Of a stretch of 64,000 nt of DNA, positions 46,157 to 54,555 are shown piece by piece (the stretch's first letter is position 1; the number at the start of each line of letters is the position of its first letter). A program made the position numbers and the translations under genes. The notes under the pieces were generated by a model that was not told the DNA's origin, ran no database searches, and saw nothing but the letters and a program-made list of their open reading frames with translations. The DNA comes from Legionella sp. W10-070. GTDB lineage: Bacteria; Pseudomonadota; Gammaproteobacteria; Legionellales; Legionellaceae. The stretch lies in assembly GCF_900640175.1 (NCBI RefSeq), contig NZ_CAAAJC010000001.1, positions 62,001 through 126,000 of the forward strand, in the 5' to 3' direction.

Positions 46157-46176
46157 CCCGCGATAGATATCGCGGG
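46157..46176. terminator. hairpin between phhB and secF
   Basis: CCCGCGAT and ATCGCGGG form an 8-bp GC-rich stem between convergent genes. There is no clear T-tract, so it may be a Rho-assisted or mRNA-end-stabilising hairpin. Confidence 0.5.
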
Positions 46177-46193
46177 CGGCTGAAAAGAGGTAG

Positions 46194-47111
46194 TTATGGC
46201 CTATCGTCAATTTCCTTGCGTTGCGTGGGAAGGAAATCTTTTCTATCCAGCCCCATTGCTACCGCAAGTGCGCCTGCCACATAAATAGAAGAATAGGTAC
46301 CAACCACAATGCCTACAATCAACGCAAGCGAAAAACCTCGTATTGTTTCTCCTCCATAGACAAACAACGCAACTACCACACACAAGGTTAGCGCCGATGT
46401 CATAATTGTTCTGGATAAGGTTTGATTAATGGAAATATTCATGATTTCCAATGCTGTAGCACGTCGGATCTTGACAAAATTCTCGCGAACCCGGTCAAAT
46501 ACAACAATGGTATCATTGAGCGAATAACCAATAACCGCCAATAAACCAGCCAACGCTTTCAAATCGAACTCAATACCAAAGAAAGCAAAAATACCAAGGA
46601 TAAGCACCGGATCATGTATTAGTGCTACAGCAGAACTCACTGCCAGGCGATATTCAAAGCGCATACCGATATAAATCATGGTTGCCAGCAAGGAAACAAT
46701 AATAGCCAAAGCCCCCTTGGTTGCTAACTCCTGGCCAACCTGTGGGCCGACAAAATCCACACGCTGCTTTTCTGCCCCTGGCAACTGTTGCATAACCCGA
46801 TCAACCAGTAAGGTTTGATCCATGCCTTCATGAGGCGCGATGCTGATTAAAACATCCTTGGATGTTCCATAGCTAACCACCTGAGCTTCTTTAAAACCAG
46901 CCTTATACAAATTATCGCGTATAGCGACCAGATCCGCTGCATGAGGATAGGAAATTTCAACTTGCGTACCCCCAGTAAAGTCAAGACCCCATTTCAGACC
47001 ATTAATCAGCAAGGCAGCAATGGATACCACAAATATAAGGGCAGACAATAAAGCAGTCCACTTCCGCGCCCCCATAAAGTCTATTTTTGAATTTGGATTA
47101 AATAATTCCAT
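46194..47111 (-). CDS. secF: protein translocase subunit SecF
   Basis: SecF with SecD uses the proton gradient to help proteins leave the Sec channel. The 305-residue protein has an N-terminal helix, a short periplasmic P1-like domain with LDFTGGTQVEI, and five clustered C-terminal helices including DPVLILGIFAFFGIEFDLKALAGLLAV and GYSLNDTIVVFDRVREN. It follows secD by 10 bp in the yajC-secD-secF order. Confidence 0.96.
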   Translation of the reverse strand: MELFNPNSKIDFMGARKWTALLSALIFVVSIAALLINGLKWGLDFTGGTQVEISYPHAADLVAIRDNLYKAGFKEAQVVSYGTSKDVLISIAPHEGMDQTLLVDRVMQQLPGAEKQRVDFVGPQVGQELATKGALAIIVSLLATMIYIGMRFEYRLAVSSAVALIHDPVLILGIFAFFGIEFDLKALAGLLAVIGYSLNDTIVVFDRVRENFVKIRRATALEIMNISINQTLSRTIMTSALTLCVVVALFVYGGETIRGFSLALIVGIVVGTYSSIYVAGALAVAMGLDRKDFLPTQRKEIDDRP

Positions 47112-47121
47112 CTATGCCTCA

Positions 47122-48978
47122 CTAAATACCAATTGAAAGTTTCTTAACATTTCGGCCACCATAATACCAGTTCACAATGGCGCGAGTATAAGTAATACTT
47201 GTTAACATAGAGGTTAGCAGCCCTAATGATAAAATCACCGCAAAACCACGCACAGGACCCGTACCAATAGCAAAAAGAACAACCCCGACAATCAGTGTGG
47301 TTATATTCGCATCCACAATTGTAGAGAATGCTTTATCATAACCAGCATAAACAGCAGCCTGGGGAGATAAGCCATTGCGCAACTCTTCGCGAATCCTCTC
47401 ATAAATAAGCACATTGGCATCGACCGCCATACCTACTGTCAATACAAAACCGGCTATCCCGGGTAATGTCAGGGTGGTGCCAATGATCGACAGTAATGCG
47501 CTCAGCAGAATCAGGTTCAAAAAAAGTGCTATATTGGCAACGAAACCAAAAAACCGATAGTAAACAAGCATCAGCACCAGAATCAGTCCCAAACCAACTG
47601 CCAGAGAAACCATCCCTCGATGAATGTTTTCCTTGCCTAGAGAAGGACCTACAGTACGCTCCTCCACAGGATAAATAACAGCAGGTAAAGCACCGGCACG
47701 CAACAGCAATGCTAAATTGCTAGCCTCTTTGCTATCTGAAAGACCCGTAATCTGAAAGTTATTTCCCAGGGCAGATTGAATTACTGGCGCACTGATTACC
47801 CGTTCTTCCCGCTGCGTTCTGCGCTGTTCAACACCGTTCACCATCTGCGTAGTGGTTTTGGTTTCCACAAACACAATTGCCATGCGCTTACCAATATTTT
47901 CCCGGGTAACTTTGGTAAACAGGCTTTCACCACCACCGCCTAACTGAACTTGTACAGCAGGAGTAGCTGTCTGCTGGTCAAAACTGGAGACAGCGCTGGT
48001 GATCGAGTCCCCGCTCAAGACAACCTGGCGCTTGAGCAAAATAGGATGGTCGTCCATCATGTATAACTTGCTATTTACAGGGACAACGCCGGTTTGCTTG
48101 GCTACCTGGGCATCATTTTCATGATCAACCATATAAAATTGCAAGGTAGCGGTTCCACCAAGAATTTGCTTGGCACGTGCCGCATCCTGAATCCCAGGAA
48201 GGTCAACTGCGACTCGGGTAGCACCTTGTTGCTGGACAACTGCTTCGCCGACTCCCAACTCATTGACACGATTGCGCAAAATACCCATCGTTTGGTCAAT
48301 GGTATTCTGGCGGGTATTGTTTAATTCAGTGGGCGATAATGCGACTAGAGCGGAATAAGTGGCATTTGACTTGCTGATGATTAGATCAGGGTACTTACCT
48401 CTTATTTCCTTCAAAGCAGCTTCCATAATTTCATCGTTGCGAAAACGGATATCGATGCCTTTTTCAGCGATATAGCGGATCCCTGTATAACGGATACCTG
48501 CCTCGCGTAAATCCTGACCGATATTTTTCATTAGTCCTTCAAAGCGACGGCTGATAACGCTATCAACATCCACTTCAAGAAGGAAATGTACGCCACCGCG
48601 TAAATCAAGCCCTTGTTTCATCGGCTCAGCACCTATGCGGCTAAACCAGGCAGGGGTAGCAGGTGCAAGATTCAATGCGACTGTATATTGTGAACCTATA
48701 CCATTTTTTATGACATCGCGTGCTAACAACTGGGTATCAGTGGAAGCAAACCGGATTTCCAGGCGCTCGTCGGAAAGAGCAGCCGAGTTATAGCTGATTT
48801 TGGCCTCTTTCAATAGCATGTCGACTTCTTCTTTCAGCTGCTCCATATTGGCAGGAGACTGCGAAGAAATCTGTACCGCCGGATCTTCACTATATAGATT
48901 AGGTATCGCATAAATCAGGCCGATTATGACAACAATAATCAGCGCAATATTTTTCCATAAAGGATATTTGTTTTGCAT
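47122..48978 (-). CDS. secD: protein translocase subunit SecD
   Basis: SecD has a large periplasmic domain that pulls on emerging proteins. Read from ATG 48978 it is 618 residues, close to E. coli SecD (615): N-terminal helix, the QGLDLRGGVHFLLEVD motif, periplasmic P1 domain, and six C-terminal helices with AVDANVLIYERIREE. The frame is open to 49035, but the extra 19 residues have no equivalent and the ATG at 48978 has a CAGGGAAAT site. yajC lies 19 bp upstream. Confidence 0.96.
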   Translation of the reverse strand: MQNKYPLWKNIALIIVVIIGLIYAIPNLYSEDPAVQISSQSPANMEQLKEEVDMLLKEAKISYNSAALSDERLEIRFASTDTQLLARDVIKNGIGSQYTVALNLAPATPAWFSRIGAEPMKQGLDLRGGVHFLLEVDVDSVISRRFEGLMKNIGQDLREAGIRYTGIRYIAEKGIDIRFRNDEIMEAALKEIRGKYPDLIISKSNATYSALVALSPTELNNTRQNTIDQTMGILRNRVNELGVGEAVVQQQGATRVAVDLPGIQDAARAKQILGGTATLQFYMVDHENDAQVAKQTGVVPVNSKLYMMDDHPILLKRQVVLSGDSITSAVSSFDQQTATPAVQVQLGGGGESLFTKVTRENIGKRMAIVFVETKTTTQMVNGVEQRRTQREERVISAPVIQSALGNNFQITGLSDSKEASNLALLLRAGALPAVIYPVEERTVGPSLGKENIHRGMVSLAVGLGLILVLMLVYYRFFGFVANIALFLNLILLSALLSIIGTTLTLPGIAGFVLTVGMAVDANVLIYERIREELRNGLSPQAAVYAGYDKAFSTIVDANITTLIVGVVLFAIGTGPVRGFAVILSLGLLTSMLTSITYTRAIVNWYYGGRNVKKLSIGI

Positions 48979-48997
48979 ATAATTTCCCTGATCAATC

Positions 48998-49333
48998 TTA
49001 AAGGGATTTAAGAGTACCTTTAGGTAGCACGGCACTAACTGAACTTCGCTGGAGGTTTACCTCAACTCCCTCAGCAAGCGCAATTTTAATATATTGTTCG
49101 TCAAGGCGAACAACTTTCGCCAATATGCCGCCAGAAGTGATAATTTCATCACCCTTCTTCAGCTTGCCAAGCATTTCACGATGTTCCTTGGTACGTCTGC
49201 TCTGTGGCCTTATAATCATAAAATAGAAAAACGCAAACATAGCCACTAACATGAACAGCATAAAAGTACCATCCGTCGGTGCTGCCTGAGTGGTGGGGGC
49301 TGCGGCTAGCGCATCAGTTATAAAAAAACTCAT
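48998..49333 (-). CDS. yajC: Sec translocon accessory subunit YajC
   Basis: Small single-span protein that joins the SecDF complex. The 111-residue protein has one membrane helix (about 24-42, MLFMLVAMFAFFYFMIIRPQ) followed by the family motif RRTKEHREMLGKLKKGDEIITSGG. It starts the yajC-secD-secF run and has a 178-bp gap to the upstream pseudo-TGT gene, which may hold its promoter. Confidence 0.96.
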   Translation of the reverse strand: MSFFITDALAAAPTTQAAPTDGTFMLFMLVAMFAFFYFMIIRPQSRRTKEHREMLGKLKKGDEIITSGGILAKVVRLDEQYIKIALAEGVEVNLQRSSVSAVLPKGTLKSL

Positions 49334-49511
49334 ATCGTTCTCCTTAAATTCGCTGTTTAATCATTTGTACTGCCTGTCTCCTGGATAAAACGAAAAGTGT
49401 TATGCTATCGTTTTTATGCCTGTCGGCACTCCAAGCCATCAGGAGCAGATAAAGGTGGCTGACATCATATCCAGATTTCTACTTCAGGTAAATGAACTCT
49501 TGAGTAATTCA

Positions 49512-50354
49512 TCATGCTTGCAACAACTTTAATCGGTTATTCAGGCAATAGCTGGTATTATGCTGAATAAGAAAACGCTGACAGAGCAGCGGCGTTTGAA
49601 TCAGTAAATGATGAAGGTAAGCGCGACTAAACTGCTGCTGACAGACTGGACACAGACACTCATCATCAATTTTTATATGCTGGTTAGCCATCTCCCTGTC
49701 GAGTAAATTAATACTCTCTCCTCGCGAGTAAACCTTTCCAGCCAGGGCATTCCTTGCTGGTACATCAGACTCCATGTATCTTACAGCAGAATCAGCTAAC
49801 GCCGAAAAACAGGGTAAATCCAGTTCGCCTGCAAGATAAACAGGCGTATGACAATCATCGGTTTCTTCCCTGAGCTTTTCCCATGAGGTTGATTCTACCT
49901 GTTGCATATAGCAACCCATGCCCAAAGGCTTTAGATCTTTATTGGCCAGGACAGATTGCTTCGTTGCCCTCGTTAATTGAATCATCACAGAATCATTTTC
50001 AATGTCCGGTGGTAAAAGGACCAGATCCGGTTGTAACTGCTTAATCAGTGATAAAATTTTTCCTCTTGCAACCCGCACTAAACTCCCATCATAAGGAGAA
50101 CGTATGGCATAGAACCCTTCTTTGTCTAAAGAAAGAAACATGGCATTCAGGACAATCGTTCCCGGCCACCCGCAATACGCTCTTAAATTAGCCAGAGATT
50201 CAAGAAACAATAAACCGGGTTTCAACAACAAGGCATCCAAATGATAAGAAACGGCACTCACCCCTGCTTCTTGCCAATTCGCAAAGGTTAAACAGCTTCC
50301 TGCTTCACTGGTGAGCACTGGAATATAAATAGGAAAATTCCCCGGTTCTATCAT
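49512..50354 (-). CDS. degenerate tRNA-guanine transglycosylase paralogue
   Basis: A 280-residue protein located where tgt is usually found, between queA and yajC. Its C-terminal third aligns with TGT: VPARNALAGKVYSRGESINL, then the zinc site C233-x-C235-x2-C238 and SRAYLHHLL, with His265 as a likely fourth ligand. The catalytic residues are changed: the nucleophile (DCVMPTR Asp) is Glu195, 38 residues before the first zinc Cys as in real TGT, and the general-base Asp of TDSGGFQ is Asn70. It is also about 90 residues shorter, with a deleted middle. It is thus unlikely to exchange queuine; a structural partner (as eukaryotic QTRT2 is) or RNA binder are options. The true tgt must be elsewhere. 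Confidence 0.75.
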   Translation of the reverse strand: MIEPGNFPIYIPVLTSEAGSCLTFANWQEAGVSAVSYHLDALLLKPGLLFLESLANLRAYCGWPGTIVLNAMFLSLDKEGFYAIRSPYDGSLVRVARGKILSLIKQLQPDLVLLPPDIENDSVMIQLTRATKQSVLANKDLKPLGMGCYMQQVESTSWEKLREETDDCHTPVYLAGELDLPCFSALADSAVRYMESDVPARNALAGKVYSRGESINLLDREMANQHIKIDDECLCPVCQQQFSRAYLHHLLIQTPLLCQRFLIQHNTSYCLNNRLKLLQA

Positions 50355-50367
50355 GATTCAACCCTTA

Positions 50368-51381
50368 TCAAAACAGTAAGCTGGCATCGCCATAACTAAA
50401 AAAACGGTACCGCTTAGAGATAGCTTCCTGGTACAATGCCATGGCTTTTGCATGTCCTATGAACGCTGAAACTAACATGAGTAACGTTGATTCTGGCAGA
50501 TGAAAATTAGTGATTAAACCATCACAAATCTGGAATTGATAACCAGGATAAATAAAGATATCCGTATCTCCGGAACAAGGTTTTAAAACACCTTGCTCAG
50601 CCGCACTCTCCAGGCTTCTTAAAGCAGTTGTGCCTACTGCAATCACACGTTTTCCTGCCTGTCGTGTTTCATTGACGGCATCAGCCAACGCTTGACTGAT
50701 GGTAAATTGCTCACTATGCATTTTATGCTCTTTTATCTCATCAGTACGTACCGGACGAAATGTTCCCGCCCCCACATGCAAAGTGGAGTAGGCAAACTTA
50801 ACACCCTTTTCTGCAAGCTGTTGCAAGACCTGTTCATCAAAATGCAGACCGGCAGTCGGTGCAGCCACAGAACCTTTATGCAGGGCATAAACGGTCTGGT
50901 ATCGGGTTGAATCCAGAGCTTCATCAGTACGGGTTATATAAGGGGGCAGTGGAATATGGCCAATTTGCTGCAGCATAACGTCCGCCTCTCCCAGAACCTG
51001 GCAATGATACAAGTCGTCAATTTTATTAATCACCTCAAGTCGCCAATCTTGATCGAGATAAATCATCGTTCCTGCCCTGGGTGCCTTACTGGCCTTAATA
51101 TGCGCCAAGAATGAATTATCATTTTGCAAACGCTCCACCAGTAACTCCACTTTGCCACCACTGGCTTTGGTACCATACAAACGGGCTGGAATAACCTTAC
51201 TGTTATTCATGACAAGTAAATCGCCTGCCTGAAAAAATTGGCTTATCTCTTTAAAATGGTGATGGCTGCTTATATCGGCTTGACGGTTGTAAACCAATAG
51301 CCGCGAATCACTGCGATTGGCAAGAGGATACTGGGCAATTAACTCTTGCGGCAGATCAAAGTAAAAATCCTGCTTTTTCAT
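50368..51381 (-). CDS. queA: S-adenosylmethionine:tRNA ribosyltransferase-isomerase QueA
   Basis: QueA converts preQ1-modified tRNA to epoxyqueuosine-tRNA using SAM. The 337-residue protein has the FDLPQELIAQYPLANRSDSRLL start, the VAAPTAGLHFDEQVL and HVGAGTFRPVRTDEIKEHKMHSE blocks, and TNFHLPESTLLMLVSAF near the end. Length equals the family norm. The next gene (13 bp downstream) is the degenerate TGT paralogue. Confidence 0.96.
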   Translation of the reverse strand: MKKQDFYFDLPQELIAQYPLANRSDSRLLVYNRQADISSHHHFKEISQFFQAGDLLVMNNSKVIPARLYGTKASGGKVELLVERLQNDNSFLAHIKASKAPRAGTMIYLDQDWRLEVINKIDDLYHCQVLGEADVMLQQIGHIPLPPYITRTDEALDSTRYQTVYALHKGSVAAPTAGLHFDEQVLQQLAEKGVKFAYSTLHVGAGTFRPVRTDEIKEHKMHSEQFTISQALADAVNETRQAGKRVIAVGTTALRSLESAAEQGVLKPCSGDTDIFIYPGYQFQICDGLITNFHLPESTLLMLVSAFIGHAKAMALYQEAISKRYRFFSYGDASLLF

Positions 51382-51697
51382 TTTTCAACCTAACAATGGG
51401 TACGACGAAATGTGTGGTTTTTCCTGGACAACACCGCAAGGATAGGAAACAAAACGATTTAATCGAAATATTCCGTGACTTGAACACAGGGTATCAATCA
51501 GGAAGCTACACTTTTAAACGTACTCTATGACAACAAAATGTCATTATTATACACTTATTTTCTACAAAACCGAGCGGCTCCCAGTAACGAACAGGCTGTC
51601 CCATTAAATTTTTTAGTCCCCCAGTCTGATTTGATACTCACCAAGCACTCCTGGCAATCAGAATCTCAATCCTGGTGGAAAATTTCTCAAACCTTAG
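51382..51697. other. intergenic region upstream of queA
   Basis: The promoter of queA should lie just above 51381 on the minus strand. A plus-strand frame at 51538-51738 has no ribosome site and runs into the palindromic element, so I do not count it as a gene. Nothing else is seen. Confidence 0.4.
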
Positions 51698-51838
51698 GTT
51701 CTGTGCACTTATCGCCAGCTTGGATCAAAAAGCCTTGATTGGCGAGCACCGAAGCGGAGCATACATAGAAGGCATGTGAGCATCGGAGCGCAAAAATTCA
51801 AGGCTTTTTGGCCAAGATAGTAGATAAGTGCACAGAAC
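51698..51838. repeat. 141-bp palindromic dispersed-type element
   Basis: Outer arms GTTCTGTGCACTTATC and GATAAGTGCACAGAAC are perfect, and inner arms ending AAAAAGCCTTGA and TCAAGGCTTTTT continue the match with a few changes. The centre has GAGCACCGAAGCGGAGC and GAGCATCGGAGCGC, forming smaller hairpins. No coding capacity. It lies directly before the DUF1840 gene and looks like a MITE or BIME-like unit. Confidence 0.85.
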
Positions 51839-51877
51839 ATAGTAAAATCTTCATGAAATGTCCAATAAGGAAATACT

Positions 51878-52183
51878 ATGTTAGTCACTTTTTATAGCGA
51901 CGCGTATGAGAATATTGTCATGTTTGGCCACATTGCTCAGCAGCTGTTAAAACTCATGGGACACAGCGGCACTGTCCCGGGTGCTATCGTTGCCAAGGAT
52001 GTTTCTCAAGCACTGATGAATTTGCAGGCTGCCATTGATAAGGATAAGGAGCTTCCGCCCCCTCCTTCCCCAAAAAACAAGCATGAATACGAGCCTGAAA
52101 TCAGCTTGGCCCATAGAGCCTTTCCTCTCATCAACATGCTCAAAGCAGCCAGTGCTAAAAATTGCAATGTCATGTGGAAATAA
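51878..52183 (+). CDS. DUF1840 family protein
   Basis: A 101-residue cytosolic protein with the DUF1840 signature: MLVTFYSDAYENIVMFGHIA, GHSGTVPGAI, and the C-terminal ISLAHRAFPLINMLKAA with a final VMWK. The function of the family is unknown. An AAGGAA site precedes the ATG. It stands alone between two palindromic elements. Confidence 0.85.
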   Translation: MLVTFYSDAYENIVMFGHIAQQLLKLMGHSGTVPGAIVAKDVSQALMNLQAAIDKDKELPPPPSPKNKHEYEPEISLAHRAFPLINMLKAASAKNCNVMWK

Positions 52184-52336
52184 CCGGTTAAACTCCTGGA
52201 TCCTGCGGTAAACCGCAGGGCGCAGTTGCATGCCGGATTAAATTGGATGTCTAGGCTCTGTGAACCAATTTTTTTGCAGAGCCTAAGCACTTCATTACAA
52301 ACATTTAATCGTACATGCTTTCCTGCTCGACTAGGG

Positions 52337-52366
52337 GTGCGATTAAAACGGCGGTTTTAATCGCAC
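52337..52366. repeat. perfect 13-bp palindrome, family of GTGCGATT elements, copy C
   Basis: GTGCGATTAAAAC and GTTTTAATCGCAC flank GGCG. It is related in sequence to the arms at 37623-37707 and 62573-62640. It lies about 70 bp ahead of the ABC-F gene, and may end transcription from upstream. Confidence 0.8.
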
Positions 52367-52438
52367 GGCTATCCTTGCCAATACAAAAATTTACTCCTAT
52401 GGTACTATATTGTTAATTTAAATTTTCAGCTTTACTCC

Positions 52439-54295
52439 ATGTTAACTCTGCGTCAAATTACTCTTTCCCGCGGTACAAAAATACTACTGGAAAACGCCAG
52501 CATTACGCTGCATGAAAAACAAAAAATTGGTCTGGTAGGACACAACGGCTGTGGCAAGTCCAGCTTGTTTGCCTTGATTTTAGGAAACCTGGCTGCCGAT
52601 AAAGGGGATTGTCAGATACAACCTCAGCTACGTATCAGTCACCTTTCGCAACAATTGCCTGACAGCAAGGAACCCGCCCTCGATTTTGTTCTGGCTGGCG
52701 ATGAGGACTACCTGGCATTGCAAAAACGATTGTTATCTGCTGAGCAAAAAGGTGAACATGAAGAAGTCCTTCTCTGTCATGAGTTACTCACTCAAAGCGG
52801 CGGTTATAGCAAACCAGCAAAAGCAGCCTCTATCATGGCCGGCCTTGGATTTAAAACCGAAGAACAGAAAAAACCGGTCAATAGTTTTTCTGGTGGCTGG
52901 CGCATGCGGCTGAGCCTGGCACGATGCCTGATGAAACCGGCTGATTTGTTACTGCTTGACGAACCAACTAACCACCTGGATATGGAAGCTATTTTCTGGC
53001 TGGAAAAGTGGTTAAAACAAAGTCCTGCAAGCATTCTCCTTATTTCCCATGACCGTGAATTTCTCGATGCATTTGTCAGCCATATCCTGCATATTGAACA
53101 ACAAAAAATGACCTTGTACAGCGGTAATTACAGCCGATTTGAGCAAACAAGGGCGCAGCAGCTTGCTCTGCAACAAATGATGTATGAAAAGCAACAACAG
53201 AAAATTGGCCATTTAATGACTTATGTCAATCGTTTTCGTGCCAAAGCATCAAAGGCCAAGCAGGCTCAGAGTCGTCTGAATGCAATTGCCAGGATGGAAC
53301 TCATTGCCCAGGCTCAGGTCGATTCCCCTTTTTCCTTTGCTTTTTACCCTTGCCCACGCGCTGGCAATCCTTTACTGCGGTGTGAACAGGTGATTGCAGG
53401 TTATAATCATACTGCTGTGCTAAAAAATTTGAATCTAATCATTAAACCTGGCGATCGAATAGCGTTACTGGGTCCTAATGGCGAAGGTAAATCAACACTT
53501 ATCAAGACATTAACCGGTTCGCTTTCACCGCTATCTGGGATAATCCATCGCTCACCCCACCTGGAAATTGGCTACTATGCTCAGCATCAGCTGGAGGAAC
53601 TGGAAGCGCATTTAAGCCCTGTTGAGATTATTCAGGCACTTTCGCCAGAAACCAGAGAACAGAACATCCGCGATTATTTGGGAGGTTTTAATTTCATTGG
53701 CGAAATGGCCACCAAGCCAATCCATTATTTCTCAGGAGGCGAAAAAGCGCGCCTTGCCCTGGCAAAGCTTGTATGGCTAAAACCCAATCTCTTATTGCTT
53801 GACGAACCAACAAACCATCTTGATCTTGGTATGAGAGCAGCTATAGAAATTGCCTTGCAAAGCTATGAAGGAGCCCTGATTCTGATTTCCCATGACAGGC
53901 ATTTATTACGTACCACCGTCGATGATTTTTATTTGGTTTATCAAAACCAGGTGCAACCTTTTAAAGGTGATTTGGAAGACTACCATCAATGGTTGCAAAA
54001 TAGAGAATCAGTAAAAGAAACCCTTCCTGCCTCTGCCAATGCGAACCAGTACCGTGAGAAAAAAAGCTTGCAGAATCGCATGAAAAAACTGGAACAAATG
54101 ACAGAACAGTTTCATCAACGCCTGCTGCAGCTTGAAATGAAGTTAGGTGATCTGGCACTCTATGAAGAAGGTCAACAAGATCAATTACACACGTTGCTAA
54201 AGCAACAAAAAGCATTGCAGCAAGAACTGGCAATAACAGAAGAAGAATGGTTGGCTGTTGTTGACGAACTTGAGCAGCTTGACTGCGGGATCTAG
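52439..54295 (+). CDS. ABC-F family ATPase, YheS-like
   Basis: Ribosome-associated ABC-F protein without membrane domains, of the YheS/Uup group, which acts on stalled or vacant ribosomes. The 618-residue protein has two ABC domains: GHNGCGKSS with FSGGWRMRLSLARCL and LLLDEPTNHLD, and GPNGEGKST with FSGGEKARLALAKLV and LLLDEPTNHLD, joined by the P-site tRNA interaction linker (about 240-290, charged), and a C-terminal coiled coil (about 530-615). Its stop sits one base from a MITE. Confidence 0.93.
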   Translation: MLTLRQITLSRGTKILLENASITLHEKQKIGLVGHNGCGKSSLFALILGNLAADKGDCQIQPQLRISHLSQQLPDSKEPALDFVLAGDEDYLALQKRLLSAEQKGEHEEVLLCHELLTQSGGYSKPAKAASIMAGLGFKTEEQKKPVNSFSGGWRMRLSLARCLMKPADLLLLDEPTNHLDMEAIFWLEKWLKQSPASILLISHDREFLDAFVSHILHIEQQKMTLYSGNYSRFEQTRAQQLALQQMMYEKQQQKIGHLMTYVNRFRAKASKAKQAQSRLNAIARMELIAQAQVDSPFSFAFYPCPRAGNPLLRCEQVIAGYNHTAVLKNLNLIIKPGDRIALLGPNGEGKSTLIKTLTGSLSPLSGIIHRSPHLEIGYYAQHQLEELEAHLSPVEIIQALSPETREQNIRDYLGGFNFIGEMATKPIHYFSGGEKARLALAKLVWLKPNLLLLDEPTNHLDLGMRAAIEIALQSYEGALILISHDRHLLRTTVDDFYLVYQNQVQPFKGDLEDYHQWLQNRESVKETLPASANANQYREKKSLQNRMKKLEQMTEQFHQRLLQLEMKLGDLALYEEGQQDQLHTLLKQQKALQQELAITEEEWLAVVDELEQLDCGI

Positions 54296-54296
54296 T

Positions 54297-54461
54297 ACCG
54301 TTTCCATTTGGTTTTGACAGGTTGTCTTGTGCAAATTGTTCTGTTCTTGTTATCCCCGCGAAGGCGGGGATCCATGCAGGATATAGCACGGAGCACTTTA
54401 AAAATGGATTCCCGCCTTTGCGGGAATGACAAACAACCTGTCAAAACTAAATGGAAACCGT
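54297..54461. mobile_element. 165-bp TA-flanked MITE with internal CCCGC hairpin
   Basis: Terminal inverted repeats of about 29 bp (left CCGTTTCCATTTGGTTTTGA, right the same inverted with two differences) are bordered by TA on each side, the pattern of IS630/mariner-type elements. Between them is a dyad with CCCCGCGAAGGCGGGGATCC and GGATTCCCGCCTTTGCGGGA, similar to widespread REP-like modules. No coding capacity. It sits between the ABC-F stop and the M13 peptidase promoter. Confidence 0.85.
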
Positions 54462-54555
54462 AATCAAGCCACAGGAATTCGGAAAATAGGAAAAAGTTGC
54501 TTAAACTGAAACCATTCACCAATGTTCTGAGAGCGATATTTAAGGAGTTATCCAT

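Noticed and set aside
51538-51738. Plus-strand frame of 66 codons upstream of the DUF1840 gene
   Set aside because: No ribosome site, no family resemblance, and its end is formed by the arm of the 141-bp palindrome.
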